Program-made: the position numbers and the translations under genes
Part shown: piece by piece, positions 9,885-21,730 of the stretch
Layout of the letters: each line of letters begins with the position of its first letter
Numbering within the stretch: the stretch's first letter is position 1
Source: Thozetella sp. PMI_491
Lineage: Eukaryota > Ascomycota > Sordariomycetes > Chaetosphaeriales > Chaetosphaeriaceae
Reading direction: 5' to 3'
DNA: 64,000 bases
Assembly: GCA_021432635.1 (NCBI GenBank)
Contig: MU270015.1
Coordinates: 669,057-733,056, forward strand
Notes under the pieces: generated by a model
Databases searched by the model: none
Seen by the model: the letters and a program-made list of their open reading frames with translations, nothing else
What the model was told of the DNA's origin: nothing

Positions 9885-11422
9885 CTAGGCGCTCTCTTCC
9901 TTCGAGCTAGACGGTGGCTTCTGTCCATATGCAACAATTCTAGAAACAAGTTAGCTGTTGAAGGTTGACAGCGGAAAGGAGTCAAATCTTACATGGGCCA
10001 GTAAGCGTGGATTTTGGGGTTTCTCAAATCCTTCCGCACGACGGAATTGTAAACAAGAACCTCATCCTTGGTCATCCCGAGACCTCTTGTGAGGGACGCC
10101 ATGCTGATGGCGTCGAGTCCGGCTCCAATGTTGGCCAAGGTCCACAAACCGACTTCTTTCAGCGCCTTAGATTTGGGCCACGGATTGGTCGGCCATTTGA
10201 AGAGTTTCTTCTCAACGTTGATAAATCCGGCATCTCTCAGGCGCTTGTCGTGCTCTTTAGCAGCAGAAAAATCACGTCCCAGCTTCTGGCTCCCCTCGAC
10301 CAGCATCTTATCCCATTTGGCTAGCTCGTGCGAATCGAGGAGCGTGCCATCGTCGGAGTCCAGAGGGAAGGCACAATCAATGAGCTCTAGCCAGCCACCA
10401 GGTTCGAGATTGCTATGAGGTGTTATTTGGATCATCCGCGAGTAGAGCCTTTGGAGCTTCGATATCTTACGCATATGCCTTTTCCACAAAGGCTGTCCAA
10501 TCTCCGAAGCTTCCCACCATCATCCGGGCGAAGATGTAGTCGAATGGCTTCGACCAGGTCCATTCGTGTTCAATATCATCAACTTCAAACTGGCAATTCG
10601 GCGGAACGCTGAAGTACGCTTGTTAACTTCTGAACTCTAAAATCGATAGGCAAAATGCCGGGCTCACAATGACGGCTGGATTGGACTCAGGTCCACCCCT
10701 ATAACTTCGGCTCCGGGATGATCATCAGCTTCCGAGGAGATTAGCTTTGTATCACTCGATGACAAGGAATGTGATCGTACCGAAGTCAATAGCCCAGATC
10801 CCGGTGCCGGTGCCGACATCTAGAACCCGTTTGGCAGTCTCTGATCCAGGGGAGAAATACTGCCTTCCAAAGAATGTAAGGCGAAAATGATGATGCTGAG
10901 TGTCTAAGGGAGCCCAGTCAGCATTCATGACTTAGATTGGCTTGGCGAGTAAGCTCTGTGGTAATTTACCAAGTCTATCGATCTCTTCCTATGGCATATC
11001 GATGTTAGCAGTGTGTTCTCTCATTGAAATGCTCTTTGCATACCGCATCATTTGGTAGAATGTATTCTGCCGTTCCGTCAGCACTACAATGCATTCAGTG
11101 AGACACGGACGGGTTAGACGTACTGCCTTGGCTCAGAGCATGGTATGTCCGGCCGTTCTCTAGCTGGTAGTTGTAAATACTAGACCGAAGAGATGCGCTA
11201 GAGAGCTGCTCGTCTTCCTGTGGAAATTAGTCCCGCTCTTCATAGAGACATTGCGCGTACACACTTCTCCAATGGCGGAGTCGTGGTCGTCGTCGGCTAC
11301 CTAAGAGAATAGATTACACGTTAATTCAATGACGTGGACATTCGATGAAGTGATTGAGCAGTCTGTGAGATACTTACGATTGCCTCCGAATGGTCTGTAA
11401 TTGGTGGAGCTTCCGACGCCAT
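9885..11422 (-). CDS. LaeA-like SAM-dependent methyltransferase (10 exons)
   Basis: Exons: 11422-11378, 11300-11265, 11217-11124, 11066-11044, 10988-10970, 10903-10781, 10728-10668, 10608-10471, 10412-9993, 9939-9885, giving 337 aa with every junction in phase. The N-terminus is short and acidic (MASEAPPITDHSEAI). Then follow the family blocks YHALSQGKYILPNDAEEIDRL, the SAM-binding glycine loop VLDVGTGTGIWAIDF, VIGVDLSPIQPSFVPPNC, FEVDDIEHEWTW, DYIFARMM, and the LEPGGWLELID strand. The C-terminus reads HAYWPIIVAYGQKP-, typical of this family. LaeA-type proteins are nuclear regulators of secondary metabolism; the many paralogues, of which this is more likely one, mostly act in small-molecule pathways or are uncharacterised. 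Introns are 47-77 bp. The acceptor of the third intron was chosen (CGGCAG, 11067) because it alone restores the conserved GKYxLPND block. Confidence 0.88.
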
Positions 11423-12758
11423 GGTTGGTGTTGCTTCGGGTGGTCGTGTTTAAGGTCGCGAGATGATCGAACCTTTGGAAGGGAAACTTGGATCCCCAAG
11501 ATGAGGGGGAAGGGACAGTAGGCCTGTGATCCTGGATAACCGCCGAGATATTATTTGCTTGGGCCTTTTCCAATGCAACGGCAAGCTGTCGGGTTGGCAG
11601 CCGGCATAGGTGCGTACAGGGCCGGGAGTCGGCGAAGGGGTTGATTGGCCACGGTCGCCGACAACCTGCGCTGGTAGCCAATGGACAAATATCGGCGGGG
11701 TTCAGCGGCCACGTACGTAGCCCTTGGCGCATTCAGAGCCCCATATGCCCCCCTCTGATTGTCAGATCAAGGCCAAAACCTGGTACCATGATGTTGAAAA
11801 CAGCCAGAGCGGTATAAGGTACCAGTGCTTCGTTTAATAGTCTAGTGTCCGGCCTCGCGATCTTGGCCTCTTTTCCTTTCTTCTGAGAAGGCATGAAGTC
11901 CATTTCAATTCAGCTTTGCTTGGGTGAGATGGCCATAGCGGTCTTGATTAGACTGCTGCTGTCAAAAATGTGGCTTCTCTCGAGGAGTCGTATACCTCGG
12001 TCAATTTCCAGAGCCAATTGTCCCGCCAAAGATGACCAATGAATGCAGCCATAGTGACAGCTCTGAATGCCTTCATTGCCCACGGCCAGGTTATCAGCAA
12101 GTAGAGTTGAACCATCTAGCCAGAATAGTTCCGGACTTGCTTTGCCGTAGAAAGGATTGCGTAGTGTCCAAGAAGGGATGAGATCAGATCTCGCTCTTTG
12201 CCTATGAATTCGCTGTCAAGTATTTCCGACATTCGCAGCGGAGGATCGGGAACATTCTCTTGGCGGGTGTGCAGGTATGTACCACGTAGCCTTGATGCCG
12301 TATTTTGCAAGTAGCTTCGGGAGCCGATCCACGCCAACCGTTGCTTCATACACGCCGCGAGAGATATTTGTAGGGTTTTGTTTTGATCCATCGCATGTAT
12401 TGATCTAAATTGACACAGCGTCAATTCCAGGTTGCCCTGCTGGTGGCTGACCGTTGGTCAAACGCCTACCCAGTTTGCTACCGCATCTACATCTATGCCG
12501 TAGCCGCACAGAACTCTTTTGAGGGCCATATTGATCACAAGTCTCATGAGAATTCAGATTCCAGCGTAGGTCGCAGGAATACCTTCATCTTGTACTCCCC
12601 CACCCCCGTTCTGAATGGGAGGTTCTACAAGGTGCCGGTCTTGGCGTAGACGATCCACCTCATAGCGTAATTCCGTCCTGATAGATAGCCTCCCACCCTA
12701 GCTCTATGATCCATTCATAACCGTTCATCCTTACACCACCCTTGTATTAGTGAGAGAC
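11423..12758. other. Intergenic
   Basis: This spacer of 1.3 kb lies between two divergently oriented genes and holds no supportable gene. A minus-strand frame at 12424-12116 (102 aa, from MTLCQFRSIHAMDQNK) has some coding character but no family I recognise and no partner exons. Confidence 0.35.
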
Positions 12759-13634
12759 ATGTCTGGCTCCTCTTCGACCCCAGTTGTGCTACTAACGGGA
12801 GGTCGCAGCGGCCTCGGCCTGTCCGTTCTAACTAGGCTCCTGGAAAGCTATGACACCAAAGCCGTGGTTCTGGCCTTTTGCGCGACTCCAGAGCTCACGG
12901 CATTGGGGGCGGAATATGGCAAACCGAGGCTGACTATCGTCTATGGAGATGCCTGCAAGGTTGGTTTCCTTTTCAAACAATCCGTTATTATTCCAACACA
13001 CTGTATTTAACGAGATCCTAGGATGTGCTGACGGATACTGTCAACCAGACGATATCCAATTTTCGTACATGAGCTATCTCGTTTGCTGCGTCGGAACCAT
13101 GCCTACAGTAGAGACCATTTAGTCTGTGTCTCTGGAAAGCTTTCGAAGCATTTTCAATATCAATTTCTTTTCTGTTGTCTCGTTGGTTCGGAAGCGCATC
13201 CCACATTTGTCCAAAGCACCAACCAAGCCGACGGTTGTTATCGTAACAAGCGGCGTCGATTTAGACGTCTATTACAGAGGATATAGCGGTAATTGCTCTT
13301 CAAAGGCCACGCTGGCCGGCTTTATACATCTTCTTGCGCACGAAGAGAAGAACATAAATGTCTTTGGAGCTATACCAATAGTCACCAAATCCCCAATGAT
13401 GGACATAATATTTCAGGGCAAGTACACGACCATGTGATGCTTTTGGAGGAACGCGAAAAGTTCGATTACTTCGCTAGAGAAGACATGATAGAGCCACCAG
13501 AGTATATCGAAGATGCGATGGTTAAGCCTGCGATGGGAGGAATCGAGCCTAACTCTCCCGAGGTTAAGAGGAAGGTGTGCGGGCGCTTTTCGTGGGTTCC
13601 ATGTATCAGAAGTGAATTAGTGGCTATAGAATAG
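12759..13634 (+). pseudogene. Short-chain dehydrogenase/reductase, decayed
   Basis: Begins ATGTCTGGCTCC and encodes the Rossmann start VVLLTGGRSGLGLSVLTRLL (T-G-G-x-x-x-G-L-G) and YGDACK, then an intron-like gap ending near 13020. The body of an SDR follows: TISNFVHELS, FRSIFNINFFSVVSLV, PTVVIVTSGVDLD, CSSKATLAGFIHLLA, and in a different frame KFDYFAREDMIEPPEYI and MGGIEPN. Three defects are visible. An in-frame TAG lies at 13120-13122. The C-terminal quarter is in another frame, with the switch near 13430. The catalytic Tyr of Y-x-x-x-K is Asn (AAT, 13291-13293), although the Lys survives. An intact, unusually spliced gene is hard to reconcile with these features. Yeast-type SDRs of this kind reduce carbonyls or sepiapterin-like substrates. 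Confidence 0.7.
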
Positions 13635-13813
13635 AATTATTACAACCTGCTTGGTCTTATGCCCACAGGAATACCTAAAGACCATCCCCGAAAACCTTGC
13701 GGTCGTCAACTGCAAAGGCCTTGGCAAAACCCAGAATCGCTACATAAGATGTCGGCATGATATCTCAGTCTCCCTCGCAAGCCTCATGGAGGCGAGTCCT
13801 CCGACTCGTCTCC

Positions 13814-14883
13814 CTAAAGCGTTTCGCCTAGCTTACTCTTTTCTTCCATGACGGTGAGAATTATGTCGTCCCGAAGCTTTGCAACCTTTACGAGATCAAT
13901 CCCCTCATCAATCCATTCCTGCACACTAGTATCAACCTTCTCCAGACTCTCATCGCTCATGTCGAACTGGTGCTTTTCCATGTCCTCCTTCCAGGCTATA
14001 GCAGAGCGACCAATCGTCTTCTGAAGTTTCAGAAACCCATCACGACCGCCTCCACCACCCAGAATGTTAGTCATAAACGGCCCGTTAGCAGCCCAACGCA
14101 TTCCCAGAGAGGATGTGACAGCAAGGCTAAATAGGACCAGGGGTCAACATGTGCCTCCCGGAGGGAGAAAGCCGTCGACTTACTCGACATCCTTAGCAGA
14201 CACAACCCCCTCTTTCACCAATGAGAGGGCCTCCATGTTGAGCGCAGCTTGCAAGCGGTTTGCAATGTGTCCAGGGATCTCCTTCTTGACCAATATGGGG
14301 CTTTTCCCTAGCTTCGTGTAGAGTTCCATGGCAGTCGAGATGGGTCCAGCGTCGGCCCCGGGGTGGGGCACGACCTCAACGAGTGGCATAAGGTGCGGAG
14401 GATTGAATGGGTGTCCTATGAGGATGCGCCCAGGTGCTTTTGTACATTTTCCGATAAAGCGAGACGAGGGGATTCCTGATGAAGACGACGCAATCACGAC
14501 GTTGGGTTCGGCCCTGGAATCGAGCTTGGAGAAGAGGGTTGTCTTGAGATCGATATTTTCCGGTCCATTCTTAAAATACATCGTTAACGGCATCCCCAAT
14601 GATCATTGCCCCTGTCGTTACCTGCCTCTTGAATGAAGTCAACTCCATCAAGGTGGTCGGCGAGTTCGTCTACCCATCGATAACCGCGAGGATCAGCGTT
14701 GGGAGCGAGGCCGATGCGCTCCATCAAGGGCCATTGCTGCTGGATGTAGTCGTCAAGACGCTCTTTGGCTCCCGGTGCTGGGTCTGATACGATGACACGG
14801 TAACTACGCGCCAGGAACAGAGTAGTCCAACTTGCCCCAATGACGCCTGTACCTAAAATACCGATAGTCTTTACTGCGGACAT
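13814..14883 (-). CDS. 3-hydroxyacyl-CoA dehydrogenase / L-gulonate 3-dehydrogenase-like
   Basis: Exons 14883-14626, 14569-14184 and 14126-13814 give 318 aa, the normal size of lambda-crystallin-type proteins in this family. The N-terminal NAD-binding loop is IGILGTGVIGASW. The substrate-domain signature is SSSSGIPSSRF and GHPFNPPHLMPLVEVVP, with the catalytic His in GHPFNPP. The C-terminal domain has NRLQAALNMEALSLV and GMRWAANGPFMTNILGGGGG. These enzymes oxidise 3-hydroxyacyl-CoA or L-gulonate with NAD+ in the cytosol or mitochondrion. The first intron (14625-14570) fits only as a GC-AG intron (GAG|GCAGGT...TTAAG|AAT), which joins -IQE- to -NGPENIDLK- in phase; the nearby canonical GT would break the frame. 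The second intron is canonical (14183-14127). Confidence 0.88.
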
Positions 14884-17499
14884 AATTGGTGCTCTGCAGC
14901 CGCTAAATGGGTGCTCTATTCTCGATGTCAGTGATATTGCGGTATACCGTTTTTCTATGCATTCTACTGCGTGGCGATGTATCGTCGATCGCGATTATAT
15001 ACTAGCACGCGGTCGCCTCTCGGACTTAGGATAAGTGCTAGATGTCCGATAATGTCGGGTTTGGCAAACAGGAATTTACTTGCATGATGCCATGTCCAAT
15101 CCAGAGGATTCCAGGCTGTACACAGTTTCCTAAACAAGTTACAGGTACAACCGGAGATGTCCTTTACGCAGCCTGCATATACACATTTGCTTAGCCTTTA
15201 CGCGGTCGGCATATCTGTAGCCGCTTACATACCAAACCTGGACGGGCCAGTAGGAAGAAATCACCACATGTCGATGAGTAAGTTATGCGGATTTGGTAAC
15301 TGGTCGGTGGTGTAGCGGTCATCCCTCAGCGCCCAGGCCCCACGAACAGGATGAAGAGGTAATTCGCTCAGGCCGGCCGCGCCTGGTCCCACCTATATCC
15401 GAGGCTCAGATTGCCCAAGACCCATTTCCGAGCCCGGGCCGCAAGTGGCAGAGGGCAAATCTCATCGGAACTATAAAGACGGCCGCTCCGATCCGAGGCT
15501 GAAATTGCCGATGGTCCCGGGATTTGGATGAGGCTGGCGGCAATTGAACATTGTAAATCCGCGGGGCCACATGTCGACCGCTAGTCACGGGACACGGCGA
15601 ATGGAAAGGAGCTGCTAAAGGCAATATATGTCAGCGATATGAAGAGGAGCCAATGAAAGAGGCGCCGGGGACAGTCTCCCAAGCTCTAGACGCAATGAAA
15701 GTAGGCCAGAACAATGCTCCTGCATACTCTCAAGGTGGGTAGCTAGTTGGTATTCTCGTTTATGGCTACCTCTGGTCTAAGGGTAGACTACGATTAGTAA
15801 GGTAGCCAAGTCGCCTAGGTATTGTCCTTCTTTAGCCGCCGGCTTGGCTACAGGGTCTCCATCTTTTAGCGATCGCGATATAGGAGTATACGGTTGTATC
15901 ATGACCAATTGCCGTGCATCCCCGGAACACCCCAGTTATGTATAGCCGGCGGTAGAATTGCCAGTTAAGCAAAGACGTGAGCATATTAGAGCTAGGTCGG
16001 AGACAGCACCGTAAGACGAAGCGTGTACGAGATCAGGTTGCGCGCCTAGAGAGCGCTTAGTCTAAGGCGGTCAGCATTTTAACCTGCATAATTTTATTGA
16101 GCAGCATTTTATTCCCCTGGTCGCTCTACAGAGTGAATTGAGAAGAAATGCCTCTTCCTACAAAGCATTTAATGCACGCTTTTCGGTCAGCTGGAATTCA
16201 ACTAAACAATGCGATCAGAGACTCGGCCTGTGAACTTGCTACCATTATGCGCGGGGAAGGTGTAGACAGAGATCTGTCTTGTGATCTAACGGGCAATGTG
16301 GCGAGACAGCCTACGAGACAGTGGCTCAGCTGATCGGTATACCGAAAGGCCAGAAGGCGAACAAGCTCGGCAGCTACAGTACTATGGTAGACGGGCCAAT
16401 GAGTAGATCCCTGCCTTGTTTATCTGGCAGGCTATTGGTGCCTTTTGAAGGAGCTTGGATCAGCCCACTCACTACGTTACCTACCCCTCAGTATCATCGC
16501 CCCACGGAGTATCGCTCGATCCTTTCGCCCTCTGACTAGAGTCAAAGCAATTCGCGGGGCAAGAACTAAATCTCTCGGAACATTGTAACCGCGCTGGTGT
16601 GCGGTGATGTAATTCCGATCCCCATGACCTTTTCGCGCCACAAACTGCGAGGAAACGCGCGAGGCGTCTTGCTCGGTCATTTTCCCGAGGCTAATGCAGG
16701 CTGCTAATAGCTGAGTGTTTGGAGGCTTCACGGCTTACCTTCGGTCTGGAGATCTCGATAACCCTACCCAATAATTTTCCCGTGTTACCAAAGATAACAG
16801 TATTGGCGTGTACGCCTAGCGACGCATGCGGCTCAGGTGCTAATGTGACAAAGCTCGTGTTTGAAAAAGCCAAGACTTTTGGCGGCGGCGATAGCCAATC
16901 CTAGTGCAACGCGGCGCCAGGGTGTCGAGATCGGACGGCGGGGAAGAGAGCTTCGGGGACACTTGGCCGTGCTGACTGGAACTTGGGGCGGCAGGCGCCA
17001 GGATCCGAGCGTGCGTACCATAGGTCGCGAGCGGGGACGACTGCCACCTGACAGTACCGGTTTGCATTAGCTCTCCTCGCGCTGCTGGCGTCGCACTACC
17101 GCTTGGCACGATCGTCTGTTGTTGTTTTGGTGGGAACCCCGAGTGTCGCTGCTAATGCATCGGGAAGCCGGCATGCTTCCCCCCATTCTGTGTCGTGTGG
17201 GTGAGCCCACCCCCTGGAAACGTACCCAGCGCCAACACGACCAGGCCACCGCCATGCCACTGATCGAATGAGGAAAGATGGAGGTGCCTTACCGTGACGT
17301 ACAGGTAAGGGCATAAAAAGCCTGACCGCGCAGCGCGTGCTGAACCATGCACTGATCTTCGCTAGGCCTCCAACCCGGTCAGCCTCCCTCGCTCGCTCGC
17401 TCTATTTCTCTCGTTCCGCCCCCATCCGCTCGCTCATAAACACACCCAGGCGGGTTACTCTTTCTAGGGCAACGATAAAGAGAAAATCGCTCAGCCAAA
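14884..17499. other. Gene-poor intergenic region
   Basis: This divergent spacer of 2.6 kb, between the dehydrogenase and chitin deacetylase genes, has no supportable gene. A short near-duplication (atccgaggctcagattgcc at about 15399 and atccgaggctgaaattgcc at about 15490) is visible. The last 300 bp are the chitin deacetylase promoter and 5' UTR, rich in C/T tracts (17380-17440). Confidence 0.4.
17312..17320 (+). promoter_or_regulatory. Possible TATA-like element of the chitin deacetylase gene
   Basis: The block cataaaaag lies about 180 bp upstream of the ATG at 17500, followed by pyrimidine-rich sequence as in many fungal transcription start regions. Assigned by position only. Confidence 0.3.
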
Positions 17500-19064
17500 A
17501 TGCAGCTAACAGGATTGCCGCTGGGCATCGTCTCAGCCTGCCTTTACACCGCCGCCCTTGCCGCCATCATCCCGGAGAGACAGCTAGTAAATTTCTCAAA
17601 GAACGAGGCGAGAAGCCTGCTCGGGAAACGCGAAAACTGCGGACCGGGCATTGGCGCTTGCGGTGGAGGATTGTGCTGCTCCCAGTACAACTGGTGCGGT
17701 AACACTGACGAATACTGTGGTCAGGGCTGCCAGCCCGCGTATGGCGCATGTAGTGGGTACGTGTAATGTTATCTCGGCTCTAGAAGGGTACGAATACCTC
17801 GGGCAAGCGTATGCTAACATTGGAGAAGAACGGGAGGCGGTGGTGGAGGGACCTTGAACACCCCCCGTCCCAAGTTTGGAAGCGTACCATACGGTAAACC
17901 ACGCCTCATCTTGCCCAGCGCAAGCGCGATCGGCTCTGTGTTTTCTAACCAGTTACCGTAGGCCAAGTAATCACTGCCTGCAGCACTCCAGGGACTATTG
18001 CCATCACGTTCGACGATGGGCCCTATATTTACACAAGCCAGCTTCTCGACCTGCTCGCTCAGTATGGTGTGAAGTCTACCTTTTTCATTAATGGACACAA
18101 CTATGTAGACACAAGCGCGGCTCCATATCCGGATATCCTGCGTCGTATGGTGAACGATGGCCATCAGATTGCTTCCCATACCGATACCCACGCAGATCTC
18201 GATGCCACCGACACAAACGGACGGCGACAGGAAATGGCAAACCTTGAGGCGATTGTCGCAAACATCTTTGGCTTCTTCCCTACCTACATGCGCCCGCCTT
18301 ATGGCAACTGTGGCGGTGCATGCCAGTCGGATCTGTCGGCGCTGGGCTACCACATCATCACTTGGAACATCGACACGGACGACTATGATAACGATTCCCA
18401 GGGCGCTATCGTGAACGCCATGAACAACTTTGACAACGCTGTGAGCGGCGACGCTGCTCATAACGCCTATATCAGCCTCGAGCACGACGTCCACCAATGG
18501 ACGGTGCAGGCTCTGGCTGCGCATATTATTCAGACGGCCCACAACCGGGGCTACCGCACCGTTACTGTAGCTGAATGCCTGGGTGATTCCTCTGGCAACT
18601 GGTACCGCGACGCCACCACGGGTAACGCCGTGGGTGGCGGTGGCGCGGGTGCTTCGCCGAACGGCCACTGCGGCTCCAACAACGGTGGCTACACTTGTGC
18701 AGGAACATCCTTCGGCAGATGCTGCTCGCAATTCGGTTACTGGTAAGTCCGATGCGACTCAACAGACACGAGCAATACTGATAGGTGCTGCAGCGGTACA
18801 TCCGATCTCTTCTGCGGCAGCGGGTGCCAGTCCGGCTATGGGTCCTGCGGCATCACTCCGACCCAGGACGGCACGTGCAGTGCTAACAGTGGTGGTCGCT
18901 ACTCCTGCACGGGGTCAAGCTTCGGCCGATGCTGCTCATACTGGGGTTACTGGTAAGCTCTTTTCCCGCAACTACCTTGACGCAGGGCTAACGGTTCCTT
19001 TAGTGGCGGGAACGACCTCTTCTGCGGGCTCGGATGCCAGTCCGATTGGGGTGCCTGCAATTAG
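17500..19064 (+). CDS. Secreted chitin deacetylase with three CBM18 modules
   Basis: Exons 17500-17756, 17826-17893, 17962-18742, 18794-18952 and 19004-19064 encode 441 aa. A signal peptide ([21 protein letters not shown]) precedes a CBM18 chitin-binding module ([32 protein letters not shown]). A Gly/Pro linker leads to a NodB polysaccharide deacetylase domain with motif 1 TFDDGP, motif 2 SHTDTH (metal-binding HxxxH), motif 3 RPPYG, and later WNIDTDDY and ISLEHDVH. Two more CBM18 modules close the protein ([19 protein letters not shown] and [19 protein letters not shown]). The enzyme removes acetyl groups from chitin, yielding chitosan, in the cell wall or on exposed hyphae; plant-associated fungi use such enzymes to hide chitin. 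The acceptors at 18793 and 19003 were chosen because they restore the CBM18 cysteines. Metal and catalytic residues are all present. Confidence 0.92.
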
Positions 19065-21730
19065 CGCGGTCCTCCAAAGCGATGAAGTTGTGGCGGCTGT
19101 TTTACAGCCCACGTGGGCTATTGCGTGGGTGATCGCGCTGTCCTTGGTGGCGTTCAAGGGACCGCCACTCGGCCACACACTACCGACGACGGCGAGCTAG
19201 CCTGATGGTAGTTCTACTAGGGGCCATGATGAACTTTTCTTGCCTTCCAGTGCCGATCACAGACGCCTACCTTAGATTCTAACCAGGCGTGATAGCGGAT
19301 GTATAGCTCGCAGTCGCCCAACACTTTAGTTTAAAGTTTAAATATAATGTTAAATCTCTGCAAACCTAATTAATTACATGGGCGATGATCTGATCTCAGC
19401 GGTCCTTAGCTGAGGAGGTTTTGTTGTCGTTCCCGCCTTTCACCTAGTTGTGAAAATATAATACTATAGGGCTTGATTGATTCCCTTCTCGGACTGCACG
19501 ACTTATTCGACTGCCTCGAATAGGATATACCCCGGGTAGCACTTGATAGCCGACTTTTAGTCACTCGGAAGACTGAAGCGAAGCCTTTAGGGGTAGCGAT
19601 CTAATAGCCGAAATCAAATCGTCGGCAGTTGCCGCAACCTAGATCGTCCACAGCCTCGTTTTGACCCTGTGTCCGAGCTCCTTCGCTTGTACCGTTCAGA
19701 ATAGTGCTTAGCCATACTACCACGAGCCGGGTGCCATTAATTCGGACGGCACCATCGTGTTTACTACGGTCTTTCAAGGTAGTGAGCGGCCGCAGGAAAT
19801 CTTGTCGCAGTTTGAAAGAGCTAAGTGTCGTCAAACTTTATATCACAGGCCTTAAGGTAGATCTGTGAATCTGAATAGATCTAAGCTAATCTCAGATTTA
19901 AACATTGAATCCGATTTGCCTTTAGCATGGGTCAATGTAAGATTTTAAATCAGAAGACCTGAGCCGCACGCACCTTGGGGATGCTTTCCCAGATCTCTTG
20001 AGCTCTGCACCCCAGAGCCACCACCTTTCCCATTTCAGCATCGCGGCTCACGGGGGGAACAGTGATGTAAGCGACGGCTGTACCCCTGTAAGTGCTCGGC
20101 TAGTTAGGCTCCGAGCCAGGGGCGATTGCCAACCCCTACAGACTGACGGAGTGCTAGACGAATCCTCCTCGGCCTTTCATTCTACTCCTCGATCGCAACG
20201 ATATGGCATTTGCGGAGGCACAAGTTTGCAAGCCGTTGCGATTGTGGATATCGCATGCCGAGGTCAATCTGCCAGAGCCCCGTCACATCAATGCGTTAGA
20301 TACGCTTAGTGCGATCAGTGGGAACGGCGGTCTTTTGTCGGTAGAGAGTTTGTCGACGAGATTACCACGTTCCTTCTCAATCTATGGAGCATTCGATACG
20401 GTTCATCCCCAGGTACCTTGGTTGCGCATGCTTACTGTCAAAGGCGTCGATATATGGCGGGTTAGGTGGGGAATTGCTGGTATTATTACCTAGTACCCCG
20501 GTTCTATTACCAGTAAAGCCCACGTGATGATCGATGAATCGACGACAACATGATGTTTGTATGCCTAGAGGGCCCAGCCGTCGGTGCTAATGAGTAGCAA
20601 AAAGTTCCGGCATAAGCGTATGATCTCGGTAGTAGGGCCGTTCGGCGGTCCATAGCGTAGCGATAGGCGCTTCTTAGGGTTAGCAAAACTGGCTATCCCC
20701 TGGATCGCCTTCCTTTGGGGGCTAAGGAACAGATGCCGTGCATGACAAAAGTCCGGCAGTCCGTTACGCGACCCGAGATCGACTCTAACATCCAGGGCCG
20801 CGATTTTGAAACTACCAACATTACCCCGCCTTCACGGCTCGTACGCGGCGGTTCTCTAGCTTGCCCTTCCTGAGATTACCGTTATATATTTTTCAACAGG
20901 CAGCGGTTCTGGTTCGGATTTGATCCCAAGTAGCGCGTGGTTTCTTCGTTCGGCGGGATTCCGTGTATTCCACCCCACCAAGGCGGTTCACCCCTGCTAT
21001 CCCGGCTAATGGAGCTTACCAGAAGGATCATAGTGGATATGGGTAGCAATGTTATACCCTTTATGTGTAGCTTTACGATGAAATGAGTGGATTCGACCGC
21101 TTTAACGGCACAGGGCCACGGTTGCTTCTGTAAAAAGGCGAATGCCTGCCCTTCCTTTCATTTGTACTGGCCCAAGCCGGTCCAAAGTTGCAGTGCGGAG
21201 GAGAGTCAGCTCATTAGCGGTCCTTCTACGTGACCACTAGCCCGACGGATGATGTTCACATTAGGGGTGAGAAGAGGGTCATATTTCGGACCGATCTACT
21301 AGCATTACTCCGCCACGACTCGAGGCGAGGCTGGGCGCTACAGCCTAGCACGCCGCTTGTATCCTCTTTCGGGGGTTCCACGCGGGACGACAAGCCATTG
21401 CAACGTTATTTTAGACGTCACGCGCTTGCTTGGGGCAATAGTTACTATGGAGGATCTAGCCGTAGGCGGCAGGAACGAGATCTGCGACCAAGCCGAGCAA
21501 TAGTTCCCGGAAGCTCCCCACACTATGGCTCAGGGGCGCGACGCGTCCGAGCCTAAGTAGCTATCTATATATACAAAGACGAATGCAGTGGCTTGATGCA
21601 TTCCTCAGCAAGCCTTTGTCCGTGTTCGGCTACTATAGACGTAGGTAGACGTACGCTTGCTCTGCAGGTGAATTGCTCCTCCTTCCCTTCCTTTGGCTTG
21701 CGCGTTGCCTAACATTTGGCTTCAGTCAAC
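19065..21730. other. Gene-poor intergenic region
   Basis: This region of 2.7 kb contains no frame with recognisable coding content on either strand. It is AT-rich around 19320-19480 and 19840-19950, with several AT-rich words repeated (agattt/aaatct around 19865-19950). The last 200 bp form the GH55 promoter. It may hold decayed repeat DNA, but I cannot identify a family. Confidence 0.4.
21566..21573 (+). promoter_or_regulatory. Probable TATA box of the GH55 gene
   Basis: TATATATA lies 158 bp upstream of the start codon at 21731, in otherwise mixed sequence, and is followed by C/T-rich sequence (21655-21710). Confidence 0.4.

Noticed and set aside
11301-11732. Minus-strand frame of 143 codons overlapping the 5' end of the LaeA-like gene
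   Set aside because: It runs through two clear introns of that gene in another frame and has no family blocks.
9885-17499. Possible secondary-metabolite cluster around the LaeA-like gene
   Set aside because: No polyketide synthase, peptide synthetase or terpene synthase gene is present in the window, so no backbone enzyme supports a cluster.
17814-18731. Minus-strand frame of about 305 codons across the chitin deacetylase gene
   Set aside because: It is antisense to a well supported catalytic domain and its translation (Val/Arg/Ala-rich) has no coding character.
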